A DNA stretch of 64,000 nt from Bacteroidales bacterium (GTDB taxonomy: Bacteria > Bacteroidota > Bacteroidia > Bacteroidales > UBA932), in NCBI GenBank assembly GCA_017477245.1, contig JAFUWY010000035.1:17152-81151 (forward strand). Direction: 5' to 3'. The stretch's first letter is position 1, and each line of letters opens with the position of its first letter. Under the pieces are notes generated by a model that did no database searches, was not told the origin of the DNA, and saw only the letters and a program-made list of their open reading frames with translations. This document shows positions 1 through 8,349 of the stretch, in pieces. Both the position numbers and the translations under genes were made by a program.

Positions 1-99
1 GTACTCCAGGGGCTGTCCGGGGGCGGACTGGTCCGCAATCTTGCCTTCGACTTCCAGCGCGTAGCTCACGGCCACAACTTTGTTGTTCTCTACTTTCAT
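1..99 (-). CDS. slyD: FKBP-type peptidyl-prolyl cis-trans isomerase, SlyD-like (N-terminus only)
   Basis: Only the first 33 codons are in the window; the gene runs off the left edge. The visible start (MKVENNKVVAVSYALEVEG, then a PGQPLEY segment) matches the first strands of SlyD-type FKBP isomerases, which catalyse prolyl isomerization and act as chaperones and metal-binding factors in the cytoplasm. The ATG at 97-99 is the only sensible start. No clear TAnnTTTG promoter box was found upstream. Catalytic and insert-in-flap domains cannot be checked because they lie outside the window. Confidence 0.75.
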   Translation of the reverse strand, partial: MKVENNKVVAVSYALEVEGKIADQSAPGQPLEY

Positions 100-213
100 G
101 TTTTCTGTTTTATGTAATAATTTGTTTCTCAATCATTTGCGGAATCATACCGGGTCGAAACCGTGACGGTATGTTCCGTTAACCATTTGCGGGATAAGCG
201 CTTACGCAAAACG
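100..213. other. Intergenic region between tldE 3' end and slyD-like gene
   Basis: This 114-bp gap lies after the TldE stop and before the SlyD-like start, both on the minus strand. It contains an imperfect hairpin at about 192-219 (GGATAAGCG paired with CGCTATCC, partly overlapping the tldE stop), which could serve as a weak tldE terminator, and a second inverted repeat around 147-174 (CATACCG / CGGTATG). The 13-mer TTACGCAAAACGC at 202-214 recurs at 15033-15045, again immediately after a stop codon. Confidence 0.4.
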
Positions 214-1608
214 CTATCCGCTGAAGTCCACCTCCGCGAAGGCCAGGGTCGGTACGAGCTTGGTCTGGCAGGGGCGCGCGTCGTCGCCGGCGGCGACCAG
301 GCGCGACCACAGCTCCAGGAAGTTGCCCGTCATCAGCATGCCGCTGACGGGCCGCACGATCCGCCCTTCCTCGAAGAGGTAGCCTTCGATCCCGTAGGAG
401 AAGTCTCCCGTGACCGGGTTGCTGTTGCCTCCGTTGAAGTCCGTGACGAGGATGCCGCTGCCGCAGCGGCGCAGGATCGCATCGCGGTCCAGTCCGGCCT
501 CGGGCCAGGGGAGGACCTTCGGCCGGGTGGCGTCCTCGATGGTCGGGGCCATGCCCATCTTGTGGGCCATGTAGGTGTTGATGAAATACTCCCGGACGAC
601 GCCCCGTTCGATGATGGGGGCTTCGGCGGTGGCGACGCCTTCGGAGTCAAAGTACTTCGAGCAGGTCTGTCCCGGGATGCGGGGTACGTCCAGGATGGTG
701 AGGCCTTCCGGGAAGCGTTGCTGACCGAGGCTATCCATCAGGAAGGAATTGTTCTGCTGGATGCTGTACCCGCTCAGGGCGCGCAGCAGGGGAGAGACCA
801 TCTTGGAGGCCATCTCGGCGTCGATGACCGCCGTGTAGCGGCCGCTGGGCGCGGGCTCGGAGCCGATCTGCGCCACGGCGCGCGCGAGCGCCGCCCGTCC
901 GCAGGCCGCGGCGTCCAGTTCGGATCGGTGGGACGAGGCCTCCCACCAGTAGCCGCTGTATTTCTCGCCGTCGCTCTCGACCGTGATCTCCACACCGTAG
1001 TCGAAGGAGGTCTCGCTGTGCGCGCAGCACAGCCCGTTCGTGTCCATCACCACGGTCTCGTAGATGCTGTCCGAATATTCTCCTTCCTCGGAAATAATCT
1101 GATAATCTGTATTTTCGGTCTTCGCCTGCGCAGTGGAGACGGCAGCAGCCTCTCCAGGCGGCTGGCTACCGCGGAACGAAGCGGCGAAGACCGAGGCGTC
1201 CAGCGCGACCTGCTGGCGGTCGGCGGGGGTCAGGGTATCGCGGGACGGGTCGACCAGGCCGAGCTCGTCGCCGGTCACGGCGTCCCGGCAGCAACGCGCG
1301 GGATCCGGCAGGTCCCGGCAGGGATCCCCGGCCACCATGCGCGTAGCCGCCACGGCGCGGCGGATAAACCCTTCCAGCGCCGTACGTTCCAGCTTGTTGG
1401 TCGAATAGCTGCCGAAGCGCCCGTCCACGAACAAGGCCAGCGAGAGCGACCGGTCGGCGCAATGCGTCACCCGGTCCACCTCGCCGTCCAGCGTGGCCAC
1501 CAGGTCCTCCTCGCTCTTCGACAGCGTCGCCCGCGCTTTCTGCGCGCCAGCCTGCCGTGCAAGCGCCAGCGCCTCGCGGACAAATTGCAGTTCTTTCTCA
1601 GTGATCAT
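214..1608 (-). CDS. pmbA: TldE/PmbA-type subunit of the TldD/E metalloprotease
   Basis: A 464-aa protein of the PmbA/TldD family. TldE pairs with TldD to form a cytoplasmic heterodimeric protease; in E. coli the pair processes microcin B17 precursor and degrades CcdA. As in known TldE proteins no HExxxH metal site is seen, so catalysis would depend on the partner. The C-terminal half has the family's glycine-rich strands (e.g. SYGIEGYLFEEGRIVRPV). It starts 1 nt after the tldD stop (TAG-G-ATG), with a good GGAGGAG Shine-Dalgarno inside the end of tldD, so the two are translationally coupled. The gene is intact and of usual length. Confidence 0.9.
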   Translation of the reverse strand: MITEKELQFVREALALARQAGAQKARATLSKSEEDLVATLDGEVDRVTHCADRSLSLALFVDGRFGSYSTNKLERTALEGFIRRAVAATRMVAGDPCRDLPDPARCCRDAVTGDELGLVDPSRDTLTPADRQQVALDASVFAASFRGSQPPGEAAAVSTAQAKTENTDYQIISEEGEYSDSIYETVVMDTNGLCCAHSETSFDYGVEITVESDGEKYSGYWWEASSHRSELDAAACGRAALARAVAQIGSEPAPSGRYTAVIDAEMASKMVSPLLRALSGYSIQQNNSFLMDSLGQQRFPEGLTILDVPRIPGQTCSKYFDSEGVATAEAPIIERGVVREYFINTYMAHKMGMAPTIEDATRPKVLPWPEAGLDRDAILRRCGSGILVTDFNGGNSNPVTGDFSYGIEGYLFEEGRIVRPVSGMLMTGNFLELWSRLVAAGDDARPCQTKLVPTLAFAEVDFSG

Positions 1609-1609
1609 C

Positions 1610-3139
1610 CTACTCTCCTCCTACCGTTAAGTTGCCGATCAGCACGGACGGGATGCCGCACGACACGGCCACGCTCTGCTCCTTGCCGCAGGTCCACGTG
1701 CCCTCGTCCACCTTGAGGTCCCCGGCCACGGCCTGGATGTCGGCCAGCGCCTGCGGTCCGTTGCCGATGATGTTGATGTCCTTGACGGGCATCGTGAGCC
1801 GCCCGTTCTCGATGAGGAATCCGCTCTTGACGAAGAACGTGAAATCCCCCTCGCCGATCTTGACCTGCCCGTTGGCGAACTGGTCGACGTAGATGCCCTT
1901 GCGGACGGACGCCACCAGGTCCTCGCAGGTCCCGTCGGGACCGCTCTCCATGTAGGTGGCCCGCATCCGCGGGATGGGATTGTAGCGGAAAGACTCGCGC
2001 CGGCCGTTGCCGGTCGGAGCCACGCCGTAGAAGCCGGCGCTGATCCGGTCGTGCAGGTACGAGGTCAGGATGCCGTCGGTGACCATGTAGGTCTTCTGTC
2101 CGGGCACGCCTTCGTCGTCGACGTTGATCGCTCCCCGGCTGGCGGGCAGGGTGCCGTCGTCGAGGATGTTGATGCCCGGACGGCAGATGCGCTGTCCCAT
2201 CCGGTCGCTGAAGATGGATTGCCCTTTGCGGTTGAAGTCCGCTTCGAAGGCATGTCCCATCGCTTCGTGGAGCAGGATGCCGGAAGCGCCGGCGCCCATC
2301 ACCACGGGCATCTGCCCGCCTTTGGGGCGCCGCGCCTCGAAGCGGGCGTCCATGCCCGCTACCGCGCGGCTCACAAGGTCCTCGAGGACCTCGTCGCTGA
2401 TCATCTCGGCACCCATCCGCAGGCTCCGGGAGACGGTGTTGTTCTCCGTGCGGTCGCCCTGGCGGAAGATGACCTGTACGGACAGGCTGCCCAGGGGCCG
2501 GTGGTCTGCGGTCAGCTCGCCGAGCGAGTTGTACATCATGATGTCGCTGACCGAGTACGACAGGATCGCCACGACCTTCAGCACGCGGCTGTCCCGGGCC
2601 CGGATCCCGCTCTCGATCCGCTGCAGGAACGGCACGAACGCCGCGATCTCCGCATCCTCCCAGGCAAGTCGCTCCGGGTAGTAATTCCTGGAGGCAATCC
2701 CTGGCGCAGCGGAATCGGCAGTCGGGTCTGCAGACCGTGGCCACCCTCGGCCTCGTAAGAGGGAGGGGCCCGAAGCCGAAGGCTGTGGGAGGGGTCCGGC
2801 GGAGCCGGACGTCTGCAGACCCGAGCTGCCGTGGAGCGGAGCAGGGATTGCTAAAGCACCTGCAATCGACCCGGCAGCACGCGCTGCGGATTTCAGGGAA
2901 GGGAAGTCCGTCGACTCCGCGTAGGCGTAGCCCGTCTTCTCCCCCTTGAGGACCCGGATCCCGCAACCGAAATCCACGTGGTATCCCCCCGACCCGACCA
3001 CGCCGTCGCGCAGCAGCAGGTCATGGTAGGATGTGTCCTCGAAATACAGGTCGCACCAGTCGCCGCCGTCCCGCAGCCCCTCGGCCACGAGTGCGCGCAA
3101 CTGCTCTTCGGTCACGCCGAAACGCTCACAATTGTTCAT
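1610..3139 (-). CDS. tldD: TldD metalloprotease, catalytic subunit, with an in-frame palindromic-repeat insertion
   Basis: A 509-aa TldD protein. The zinc site HExxxH is present as HEAMGH (H291, E292, H296), followed by AFEADFNR as in the family. The ATG at 3139 (MNNCERFGV) is chosen over an upstream TTG; it overlaps the 3' end of the P-loop kinase gene by 14 bp, suggesting coupled expression. Residues about 106-140 are low-complexity (rich in S, G, P, R) and are encoded by a 103-bp element with perfect 14-bp terminal inverted repeats; this segment falls between the ALAIPAP and NYYPERL stretches in what is normally a variable loop before the catalytic half. The frame stays open throughout, so the protein is probably functional. 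Confidence 0.88.
   Translation of the reverse strand: MNNCERFGVTEEQLRALVAEGLRDGGDWCDLYFEDTSYHDLLLRDGVVGSGGYHVDFGCGIRVLKGEKTGYAYAESTDFPSLKSAARAAGSIAGALAIPAPLHGSSGLQTSGSAGPLPQPSASGPSLLRGRGWPRSADPTADSAAPGIASRNYYPERLAWEDAEIAAFVPFLQRIESGIRARDSRVLKVVAILSYSVSDIMMYNSLGELTADHRPLGSLSVQVIFRQGDRTENNTVSRSLRMGAEMISDEVLEDLVSRAVAGMDARFEARRPKGGQMPVVMGAGASGILLHEAMGHAFEADFNRKGQSIFSDRMGQRICRPGINILDDGTLPASRGAINVDDEGVPGQKTYMVTDGILTSYLHDRISAGFYGVAPTGNGRRESFRYNPIPRMRATYMESGPDGTCEDLVASVRKGIYVDQFANGQVKIGEGDFTFFVKSGFLIENGRLTMPVKDINIIGNGPQALADIQAVAGDLKVDEGTWTCGKEQSVAVSCGIPSVLIGNLTVGGE
2722..2824. repeat. 103-bp palindromic repeat element inserted inside tldD
   Basis: The ends are exact 14-bp inverted repeats: TCGGGTCTGCAGAC at 2722-2735 and its reverse complement at 2811-2824, each containing the self-complementary GTCTGCAGAC. 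Between them are nested hairpins (TCCGGC-GGA-GCCGGA and AGCC-GAA-GGCT) and GGAGGGG tracts. The structure resembles REP/MITE-like non-coding repeats rather than coding sequence, yet here it is translated in frame as an extra protein loop. I did not find another copy in this window. Confidence 0.7.
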
Positions 3140-3710
3140 CAGGATGTGCAATGTTCCAAATCACCCGGTACTTCTCGCTGTCCTTGATATAACGCAACTG
3201 CTTCGTGCCCTCGGCCACCACCGCGAAGGGGGGCTTCGAGTTGTCGGCCAGGATCCAGCGGTCGATCACCGGGATATAAGTGTCAAAAAAATACTGCAGC
3301 CCCATCACGTACCTGCGCCGTACCACCGGGTCGGGGATGTTGTGCCCGCCCGCCAGCACGCGGTCGTGCACGCGCTGGATAGCCAGTTCCGGCGAATTCA
3401 GCCAGAAATACAGCACCGTGGCTTCATATCCGAGCTCCTGCGCCTGGCGGACGATCTTGATCAGCGACCGGGTCGCCAGGGTGGTCTCGATGGCGAAGTC
3501 GGCACGCCGCTCCAGCAGGTAGTTGATCTTCATCAGCATGTACCGGCTGGCCGTGACCGAAGCCGCCGACGGATCGAACGGCGACAGGCTCTTGGCGAAC
3601 TCGTCCGAGTTCACGAACTCCCTGCAATTCAACAAATCCGGCAAGAGGGTGTATGACGCCGTGGTCTTGCCGGATCCGTTGCAGCCCGATATGATGTAGA
3701 GCTTGGGCAA
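3126..3710 (-). CDS. Zeta-toxin-like P-loop ATPase/kinase (COG4185 type)
   Basis: A 194-aa protein starting MPKLYIISGCNGSGKTT, a Walker A motif (GCNGSGKT) at residues 9-16. The rest fits the small zeta-toxin/AAA-type kinase family: a conserved NSDEFAKSLSPF segment, FAIETTLATRSL, and a C-terminal region rich in basic residues. Family members of this single-gene type are common in Bacteroidota; their substrate is not established, and kinases of the classical zeta family phosphorylate UDP-N-acetylglucosamine. No epsilon antitoxin-like gene is adjacent, so a role as a toxin is doubtful. It begins 3 bp after the pepD stop and overlaps tldD, so it appears to belong to a pepD-kinase-tldD-tldE operon. 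Confidence 0.75.
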   Translation of the reverse strand: MPKLYIISGCNGSGKTTASYTLLPDLLNCREFVNSDEFAKSLSPFDPSAASVTASRYMLMKINYLLERRADFAIETTLATRSLIKIVRQAQELGYEATVLYFWLNSPELAIQRVHDRVLAGGHNIPDPVVRRRYVMGLQYFFDTYIPVIDRWILADNSKPPFAVVAEGTKQLRYIKDSEKYRVIWNIAHPDEQL

Positions 3711-3713
3711 ATG

Positions 3714-5168
3714 CTACTTCTCGGGGATATTCTCCAGGATGGCCTTCAGCAGGTCCCAGGTCCGCTGGACGGACGGGATGTGGCAGCGCTCATCCGGGGA
3801 GTGGGGATACAGGATGGTCGGGCCGATGGAGACCATCTCCCAGTTCGGGTACTTGGCACCGAGCAGGGCGCACTCCAGGCCGCCGTGGGTGGCCATGACG
3901 TTCATCGGATCGCCGTACATCTTGATGTGCAGGTCGTTGATGAGCTTGTTGATGGGCGTGTCCGGTTTGGGCGTCCAGCCCGGGTAGCCGCCGAAGAACT
4001 TGATCTTGGCGCCGGCGAACTCGAAGATGTACTTCACCCGGAGGGCCAGGTCGTTCTTGGAGGTGTTGAGGGCGCTGCGGAGCAGGGAGGCGACCGTCAG
4101 GTGGCCGCGGCGGCAGCGCACGACGGCGAGGTTGATGGACGTCTCGGTGAGGCCGGCCATGGTCTGGCTCATGCGGATGACGTTGGACGGGCAGGCGGCG
4201 ATGGCCTTGCAGGCGTTCAGCATCACGGCGCTGTCGATGTAGCGGACAGGTTTGTTGACCCGGGTGACGATGCACTCCATGCCCGGATCGCTCTGCAGGT
4301 AGCGCTCCTTGGCGACCTTGAAGATCTGGGTGATGTAGCGGACCGCCTTGACTTCGTTCTCCTTCGGGATGGCCACGATGGCGTCGGCCTCGAACGGGAT
4401 GGCGTTGCGCAGGCTGCCGCCGTTGAAATCGGCCACCTTGGCGCCGTAGCGCTCGAGCAGCGGGATGAGGGCGCGGACCATGACCTTGTTGGCGTTGGCG
4501 CGGTACAGGGAGATGTCCATGCCGGAATGACCGCCGGAGAGGCCCTTGACCTCGATCTTGTAGCCGACGTGGGCACGCGGGGTCGGATAGGACTTGTACT
4601 TGAAGTCCGCGACGGCGTCCAGGCCGCCGGCGCAGCCGATGCAGAGCTCCTTCTCGTCCTCGGAGTCGAGGTTGAGCAGGATGTCGCCCTTGAGGATGCC
4701 CGGCTTGAGGGCATCGGCGCCGGACATGCCGGTCTCCTCGTCATAGGTCACGAGCACCTCGATGGGGCCGTGCTTGACGCTCTTGTCCTCGGCCACGGCC
4801 ATCGCCAGGGCGACGCCCATGCCGTTGTCGGCACCCAGCGTGGTGCCCTTGGCCTTGACCCATTCGCCGTCCACGACGGTCTCGATCGGGTCCTTGAGGA
4901 AGTCGTGCACGGTATCCGCCGTCTTCTGGGGCACCATGTCCATGTGGCCCTGGAGGACGACGCCCTTGCGGTTCTCGTAGCCCGGGGTGGCGGGCACGCG
5001 CATGATGACGTTGCCGGTCTCGTCGGCGAAAGCCTCGACCTGGTGCTCCTTGGCCCAGTCGAGGAGGTACTGCCGCACGATCTCCTCATGCTTCGAGGGG
5101 CGCGGGCAGCGGGTCAGTCCGTAGAAATTGTTCCAGACGACAGCTGGCTGTAAATCTTTGATGGTCAT
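3714..5168 (-). CDS. pepD: Aminoacyl-histidine (Xaa-His) dipeptidase PepD, M20 family
   Basis: A 484-aa cytoplasmic dipeptidase. Metal-site motifs of the M20/PepD family are present in order: QGHMDMVPQ (about residue 93), TLGADNGMG (about 130), the general base in DEETGMSGA (about 160), and a C-terminal MATHGGLECALLG. It hydrolyses dipeptides, classically those with C-terminal histidine such as carnosine. The length matches the family (about 485). It is the first gene of a run with the P-loop kinase and tldDE, suggesting a peptide-turnover operon. No clear promoter box was seen in the 18 bp after lpxL, so it may be transcribed from upstream. Confidence 0.93.
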   Translation of the reverse strand: MTIKDLQPAVVWNNFYGLTRCPRPSKHEEIVRQYLLDWAKEHQVEAFADETGNVIMRVPATPGYENRKGVVLQGHMDMVPQKTADTVHDFLKDPIETVVDGEWVKAKGTTLGADNGMGVALAMAVAEDKSVKHGPIEVLVTYDEETGMSGADALKPGILKGDILLNLDSEDEKELCIGCAGGLDAVADFKYKSYPTPRAHVGYKIEVKGLSGGHSGMDISLYRANANKVMVRALIPLLERYGAKVADFNGGSLRNAIPFEADAIVAIPKENEVKAVRYITQIFKVAKERYLQSDPGMECIVTRVNKPVRYIDSAVMLNACKAIAACPSNVIRMSQTMAGLTETSINLAVVRCRRGHLTVASLLRSALNTSKNDLALRVKYIFEFAGAKIKFFGGYPGWTPKPDTPINKLINDLHIKMYGDPMNVMATHGGLECALLGAKYPNWEMVSIGPTILYPHSPDERCHIPSVQRTWDLLKAILENIPEK

Positions 5169-5186
5169 AGCGATATGTTTTTAGTG

Positions 5187-6104
5187 TTAATTCCTTGCAA
5201 AGCGCTGGTGGGTCCAGAGGTAGTTGCCGGGCTGCTCCCGGATGTCCTTCTCCAGCAGCGTGTAATAAGTCTGCATGATTTCTTGCACGCTCATCTTGGA
5301 GGCGTCCTCGCAGATGGGCGTGTAGCGCATCAGGTAGTGTCCCTGGCGGTCGGGGCGCATGGTGAGGTAGGCGACCGACAGGCCGAGCTTGCGCGCCAGG
5401 GCGGCGGCGCCGGTCATGGTCTGCACGCGCTGGCCCATGAAGTCCACCTCGATGTTGCCGGGGGAGTCGAAATAGGGGCGCTGGTCGGTGTTGAGGTTGT
5501 AGACCTTCTTCTCGCCGCGGTGGGCGTAGGCGTAGCGGATGATGTCCCGGGACTCGATGTAGCCCGGGAAGTTCTTCCGGTCCTTGAGCGGGGCGAAGCG
5601 GTTGTCCCGCAGGATGTCGTCCCACATCTTGTCGGTCTGCTCGAGGTAGACGACGCAGTAGTTCTGCTCCGTGAAGGGGAGCGGGGTGTCGGTGTAGTTG
5701 TAGGAGGAGATGCCACCGTAGAGTTCCCAGTTGCCGCAGTGCGAGTACATGACGACCATGCTCGGCGCCACCTCGAACAGGTGGGCGGCCACCTCGGGAT
5801 TCTCCACCTCCACGAGGCGCTGGCGGTGCAGGCGCTCCGCATTGCGGCAGCCGCCGAACCAGACGGCCTCGGCCACCAGGTCGCCGAAGTGGCGGTAGAA
5901 GTCCTTGCGGATGGGCTTGAGGTCCCAGACATTCTTGTCCGGGAAGCACTTGGTCAGGTTGTGGATCACCACGTCGCGGCGGTAGTGGAACACGTCCTCC
6001 GCAAGCCAGGCGACCACGCGTCCAAGCGCATAGTGGACGCGCAGCGGCAGCAGCCCCAGCAGCCGGAGCAGAGCCTTTATCAACCAAGTACCGATCTTGC
6101 GCAT
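5187..6104 (-). CDS. Lipid A biosynthesis lauroyl/myristoyl acyltransferase (LpxL/HtrB family)
   Basis: A 305-aa inner-membrane acyltransferase that adds a secondary acyl chain to lipid A. An N-terminal hydrophobic/amphipathic helix (LIKALLRLLGLLPLRVHYAL) is followed by the family's catalytic H-x4-E motif, HCGNWE, near residue 122, and DQRPYF near 207. The length is typical for the Bacteroidota branch. A TATATTTG box (6110-6117) ends only 5 nt before the ATG, with a TTTG element 20 nt further up, so the mRNA is probably leaderless. Confidence 0.88.
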   Translation of the reverse strand: MRKIGTWLIKALLRLLGLLPLRVHYALGRVVAWLAEDVFHYRRDVVIHNLTKCFPDKNVWDLKPIRKDFYRHFGDLVAEAVWFGGCRNAERLHRQRLVEVENPEVAAHLFEVAPSMVVMYSHCGNWELYGGISSYNYTDTPLPFTEQNYCVVYLEQTDKMWDDILRDNRFAPLKDRKNFPGYIESRDIIRYAYAHRGEKKVYNLNTDQRPYFDSPGNIEVDFMGQRVQTMTGAAALARKLGLSVAYLTMRPDRQGHYLMRYTPICEDASKMSVQEIMQTYYTLLEKDIREQPGNYLWTHQRFARN

Positions 6105-6109
6105 TTATG

Positions 6110-6117
6110 CAAATATA
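6110..6117 (-). promoter_or_regulatory. Bacteroidota -7 promoter box of the LpxL-type gene
   Basis: TATATTTG on the minus strand matches TAnnTTTG exactly. A TTTG (-33-like) element lies 20 nt upstream. The box is 5 nt from the ATG at 6104, placing the transcription start at or next to the start codon. Confidence 0.65.
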
Positions 6118-6136
6118 ACAATTCTTCCTGACACGG

Positions 6137-6541
6137 TCAAAGGGACGACAGGATGCCGGCGATGGCGCTGAGGATGACCATCGCGGCAAGCAGTCCGGAC
6201 CAGGCCTGCGTGGTGGTCCGCGAGTCGGGCCAGCGCAGGCGGTTCAGGACCAGCAGGGCCAGGGTGAAGCCGGCGCCGATCCACAGTCCGGCGCAGCTGC
6301 GCAGCCCGCCCGTGGCGAAGACGGCGGCGAAGACGCCGGCCGGCAGGAAGCACACGGCATAGGAGATGAGGTTGCGGTGGAGTGACGGCATCCAGAGCAG
6401 GAACTGGAACAGCGTCAGCCCGGCGGCAACCGCCAGCGCGGCGGCCCAGTGGTGTGCGAACTTGAAGTTAAAATACAGGAATATCCCGGTGAAGAACACC
6501 AGGGATATTCCTGCGGCACAGTATTTCTGGATGCGTGTCAT
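6137..6541 (-). CDS. Small integral membrane protein of unknown function
   Basis: A 134-aa very hydrophobic protein with about four predicted membrane segments (around residues 8-25, 32-50, 58-80 and 112-132) and no recognisable catalytic motif. I do not recognise the family. Its ATG overlaps the stop of the peptide transporter gene by one base (TAATG), so it is translationally coupled to it and may work with or after that transporter, but no function can be assigned. Confidence 0.7.
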   Translation of the reverse strand: MTRIQKYCAAGISLVFFTGIFLYFNFKFAHHWAAALAVAAGLTLFQFLLWMPSLHRNLISYAVCFLPAGVFAAVFATGGLRSCAGLWIGAGFTLALLVLNRLRWPDSRTTTQAWSGLLAAMVILSAIAGILSSL

Positions 6542-8223
6542 TACTCAGCGGTAGCCGCCTCGAGCTTCTTGAGGAAGGAGAACATCACGAGGCCGGAGAT
6601 GACGCACAGCGACATGAGGACCACCCAGTTGACCCAAAGCGGGACGTGGGCCCAGAGGCTGGACGGCACGGAGGCCAGATAGTTGCCGATGGCGGTGGCG
6701 GCGAACCAGCAGCCCATCATGAGGCCCTTGTACTTGGGCGGGGCGACCTTGGACACGAAGGAGATACCCATCGGGCTGAGCAGCAGTTCGGCGAAGGTCA
6801 GGACCAGGTAGGTGCTGATGAGGTAGGTCGGGACCACCGGGTCCGGGGAGACGCCGCCGACGGCCGTGAGCTCCGAAGGAGCGGGCTGGCCCTTGGAGGC
6901 GGCGAGCATGATGAGGTAGCCCAGCGCGGCGACGAACATGCCCAGGCCGATCTTCTTGGGGGCGGAAGGCTCCTTGCCCTTGTTGGCAAGGGCTCCGAAG
7001 AGGGCCATCGAGACGGGCGTCAGGGCCACGACGAAGAACGGATTGAACTGCTGGAACTGCTGGGGCAGGATGTTCAGGGTCGGAGCCATGCCGGAATAGA
7101 TCCAGTATGCGCCGCCCCACAGGGCGAGGGTCGCTGCGGCGCAGATGACCTTGGACCGGGACGATTCGGACTGGAAGATGCCGAAGAGGGTGTAGACCGA
7201 AACGGCGATCAGGAACAGGGGCCAGATGCTGAATCCGATGCGGAGCGGACCCGAGACGGTGGTCTGGGTGTAGTCACGCGCGAAGTAGGTCAGGGACAAT
7301 CCGTTCTGGTGGAAAGCCATCCAGAAGAAGATTACCACGGCGAACACGAAGCAGAGGGCCACGATGCGGTCCTTGGTCTGCTTCGGGGTGAGCTCGACGG
7401 CCTGATCGCTGGCCGCAGCGGCCTGCTTGGCGTTGACGTCCGTATGCTTGAACCAGGAGCGGAAACCGAAATAGATGGCCATGGAGAAGATCAGCGACAC
7501 GCAGGCGACGGCGAAGCCGAGGTTGTAGGCGGTGGCCAGGTGGTTGACATAGTAGTGGCTGAAGTCGGTCAGGCTCATCGCGGTCACGTCGGCGCCGGGC
7601 ATGGCGGCCTGCAGGTCCTGCAGCAGGGACGGATCCTGGAGCGTGCCGTTGATGCACTGGTGCGCCAGGGCGGGGATGTCGGCCTTGTAGATCAGGCCGG
7701 ACTTGGCCAGGTGGCTGTTGGTCAGGGCCGTGGCGGCCGTCGGAGCGAACATGGCGCCGATGTTGATGGCCATGTAGAAGAGGCTGAATCCGGAATCGCG
7801 CTTGGCGGCATACTTCGGGTCGTCATAGAGATTGCCGGTCATCACCTGGAGGTTGCCCTTGAACAGACCCGTGCCGACGGCGATGAGCAGCAGGGCGCAG
7901 ATCATCAGGGCGAGCGCCAGCCCGCGGTTGGCGAAGGCATCCGTGGGGATCGCGAGGAGAAGATAGCCGAGGAACATGACGGATACGCCGGTGACGACAC
8001 ACTTGCCGAATCCGATCTTGTCGGCAAGCCATCCGCCGAGGACCGGCATGAAATAGACGGCAGCCAGGAAAATGGCGTAGAACTGGCCGGCCGCAGCAGC
8101 CGTGAAGCCGAACTTCGCCTGCAGGAACAGGAGGAAGATGGCCAGCATGGTGTAGTAGCCGAAGCGTTCGCCGGTGTTGGCGAGAGCAAGGGCGAAGAGC
8201 CCCTTGGGTTGTCCTTTGAACAT
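6541..8223 (-). CDS. POT/PTR2-family proton-dependent oligopeptide transporter
   Basis: A 560-aa MFS protein of the proton-coupled oligopeptide transporter family (DtpA/DtpT type), importing di- and tripeptides across the inner membrane. The N-terminus holds the signature GERFGYYTM in the first helix (ExxERFxYY-like) and the sequence forms about 12-14 hydrophobic helices. An extended central region (about residues 145-200) is likely a loop plus the extra helices common in bacterial POTs. It has its own promoter box at 8256-8263 and is followed by the coupled small membrane protein. Substrate cannot be read from the sequence. Confidence 0.9.
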   Translation of the reverse strand: MFKGQPKGLFALALANTGERFGYYTMLAIFLLFLQAKFGFTAAAAGQFYAIFLAAVYFMPVLGGWLADKIGFGKCVVTGVSVMFLGYLLLAIPTDAFANRGLALALMICALLLIAVGTGLFKGNLQVMTGNLYDDPKYAAKRDSGFSLFYMAINIGAMFAPTAATALTNSHLAKSGLIYKADIPALAHQCINGTLQDPSLLQDLQAAMPGADVTAMSLTDFSHYYVNHLATAYNLGFAVACVSLIFSMAIYFGFRSWFKHTDVNAKQAAAASDQAVELTPKQTKDRIVALCFVFAVVIFFWMAFHQNGLSLTYFARDYTQTTVSGPLRIGFSIWPLFLIAVSVYTLFGIFQSESSRSKVICAAATLALWGGAYWIYSGMAPTLNILPQQFQQFNPFFVVALTPVSMALFGALANKGKEPSAPKKIGLGMFVAALGYLIMLAASKGQPAPSELTAVGGVSPDPVVPTYLISTYLVLTFAELLLSPMGISFVSKVAPPKYKGLMMGCWFAATAIGNYLASVPSSLWAHVPLWVNWVVLMSLCVISGLVMFSFLKKLEAATAE

Positions 8224-8255
8224 ATCTAGCTTAAATTGGTTTTACACACATCAGA

Positions 8256-8263
8256 CAAAGATA
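8256..8263 (-). promoter_or_regulatory. -7 promoter box of the POT transporter
   Basis: TATCTTTG on the minus strand matches TAnnTTTG. It would give a leader of roughly 28 nt before the ATG at 8223. It lies just beyond the terminator of the ribosomal operon. Confidence 0.55.
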
Positions 8264-8278
8264 ATAAAAAATGTATAC

Positions 8279-8314
8279 AAAAGAAACCGGCCCCGTCGGG
8301 GACCGGTTTCTTTA
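8279..8314 (-). terminator. Rho-independent terminator of the rpsF-rpsR-rplI operon
   Basis: An AAAGAAACCGGCCCC arm pairs with GGGGACCGGTTTCTTT (one mismatch) around a GTC loop. In the minus-strand direction the stem is followed by a T-rich stretch (TTTTGTATACATTTTTT). It lies 36 bp after the rplI stop. Confidence 0.8.
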
Positions 8315-8320
8315 TCGCTT

Positions 8321-8345
8321 GTCATTCGCCGGCTTGACCGGCGAA
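8321..8345. repeat. Short palindromic repeat, copy 1 (GTCATTCGCCGGC family)
   Basis: GTCATTCGCCGG-CTTGA-CCGGCGAA: an 8-bp perfect stem (8325-8332 with 8338-8345) preceded by GTCA. A second copy lies at 40475-40500 inside a GH2 coding sequence. This copy sits between the rplI stop and its terminator. It has the form of a REP-like dispersed palindrome. Confidence 0.6.
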
Positions 8346-8349
8346 ACTC

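Noticed and set aside
1605-2966. Alternative 453-codon frame on the minus strand overlapping tldD
   Set aside because: It is arginine/proline-rich shadow sequence of tldD in another frame, with no domain and no start signal.
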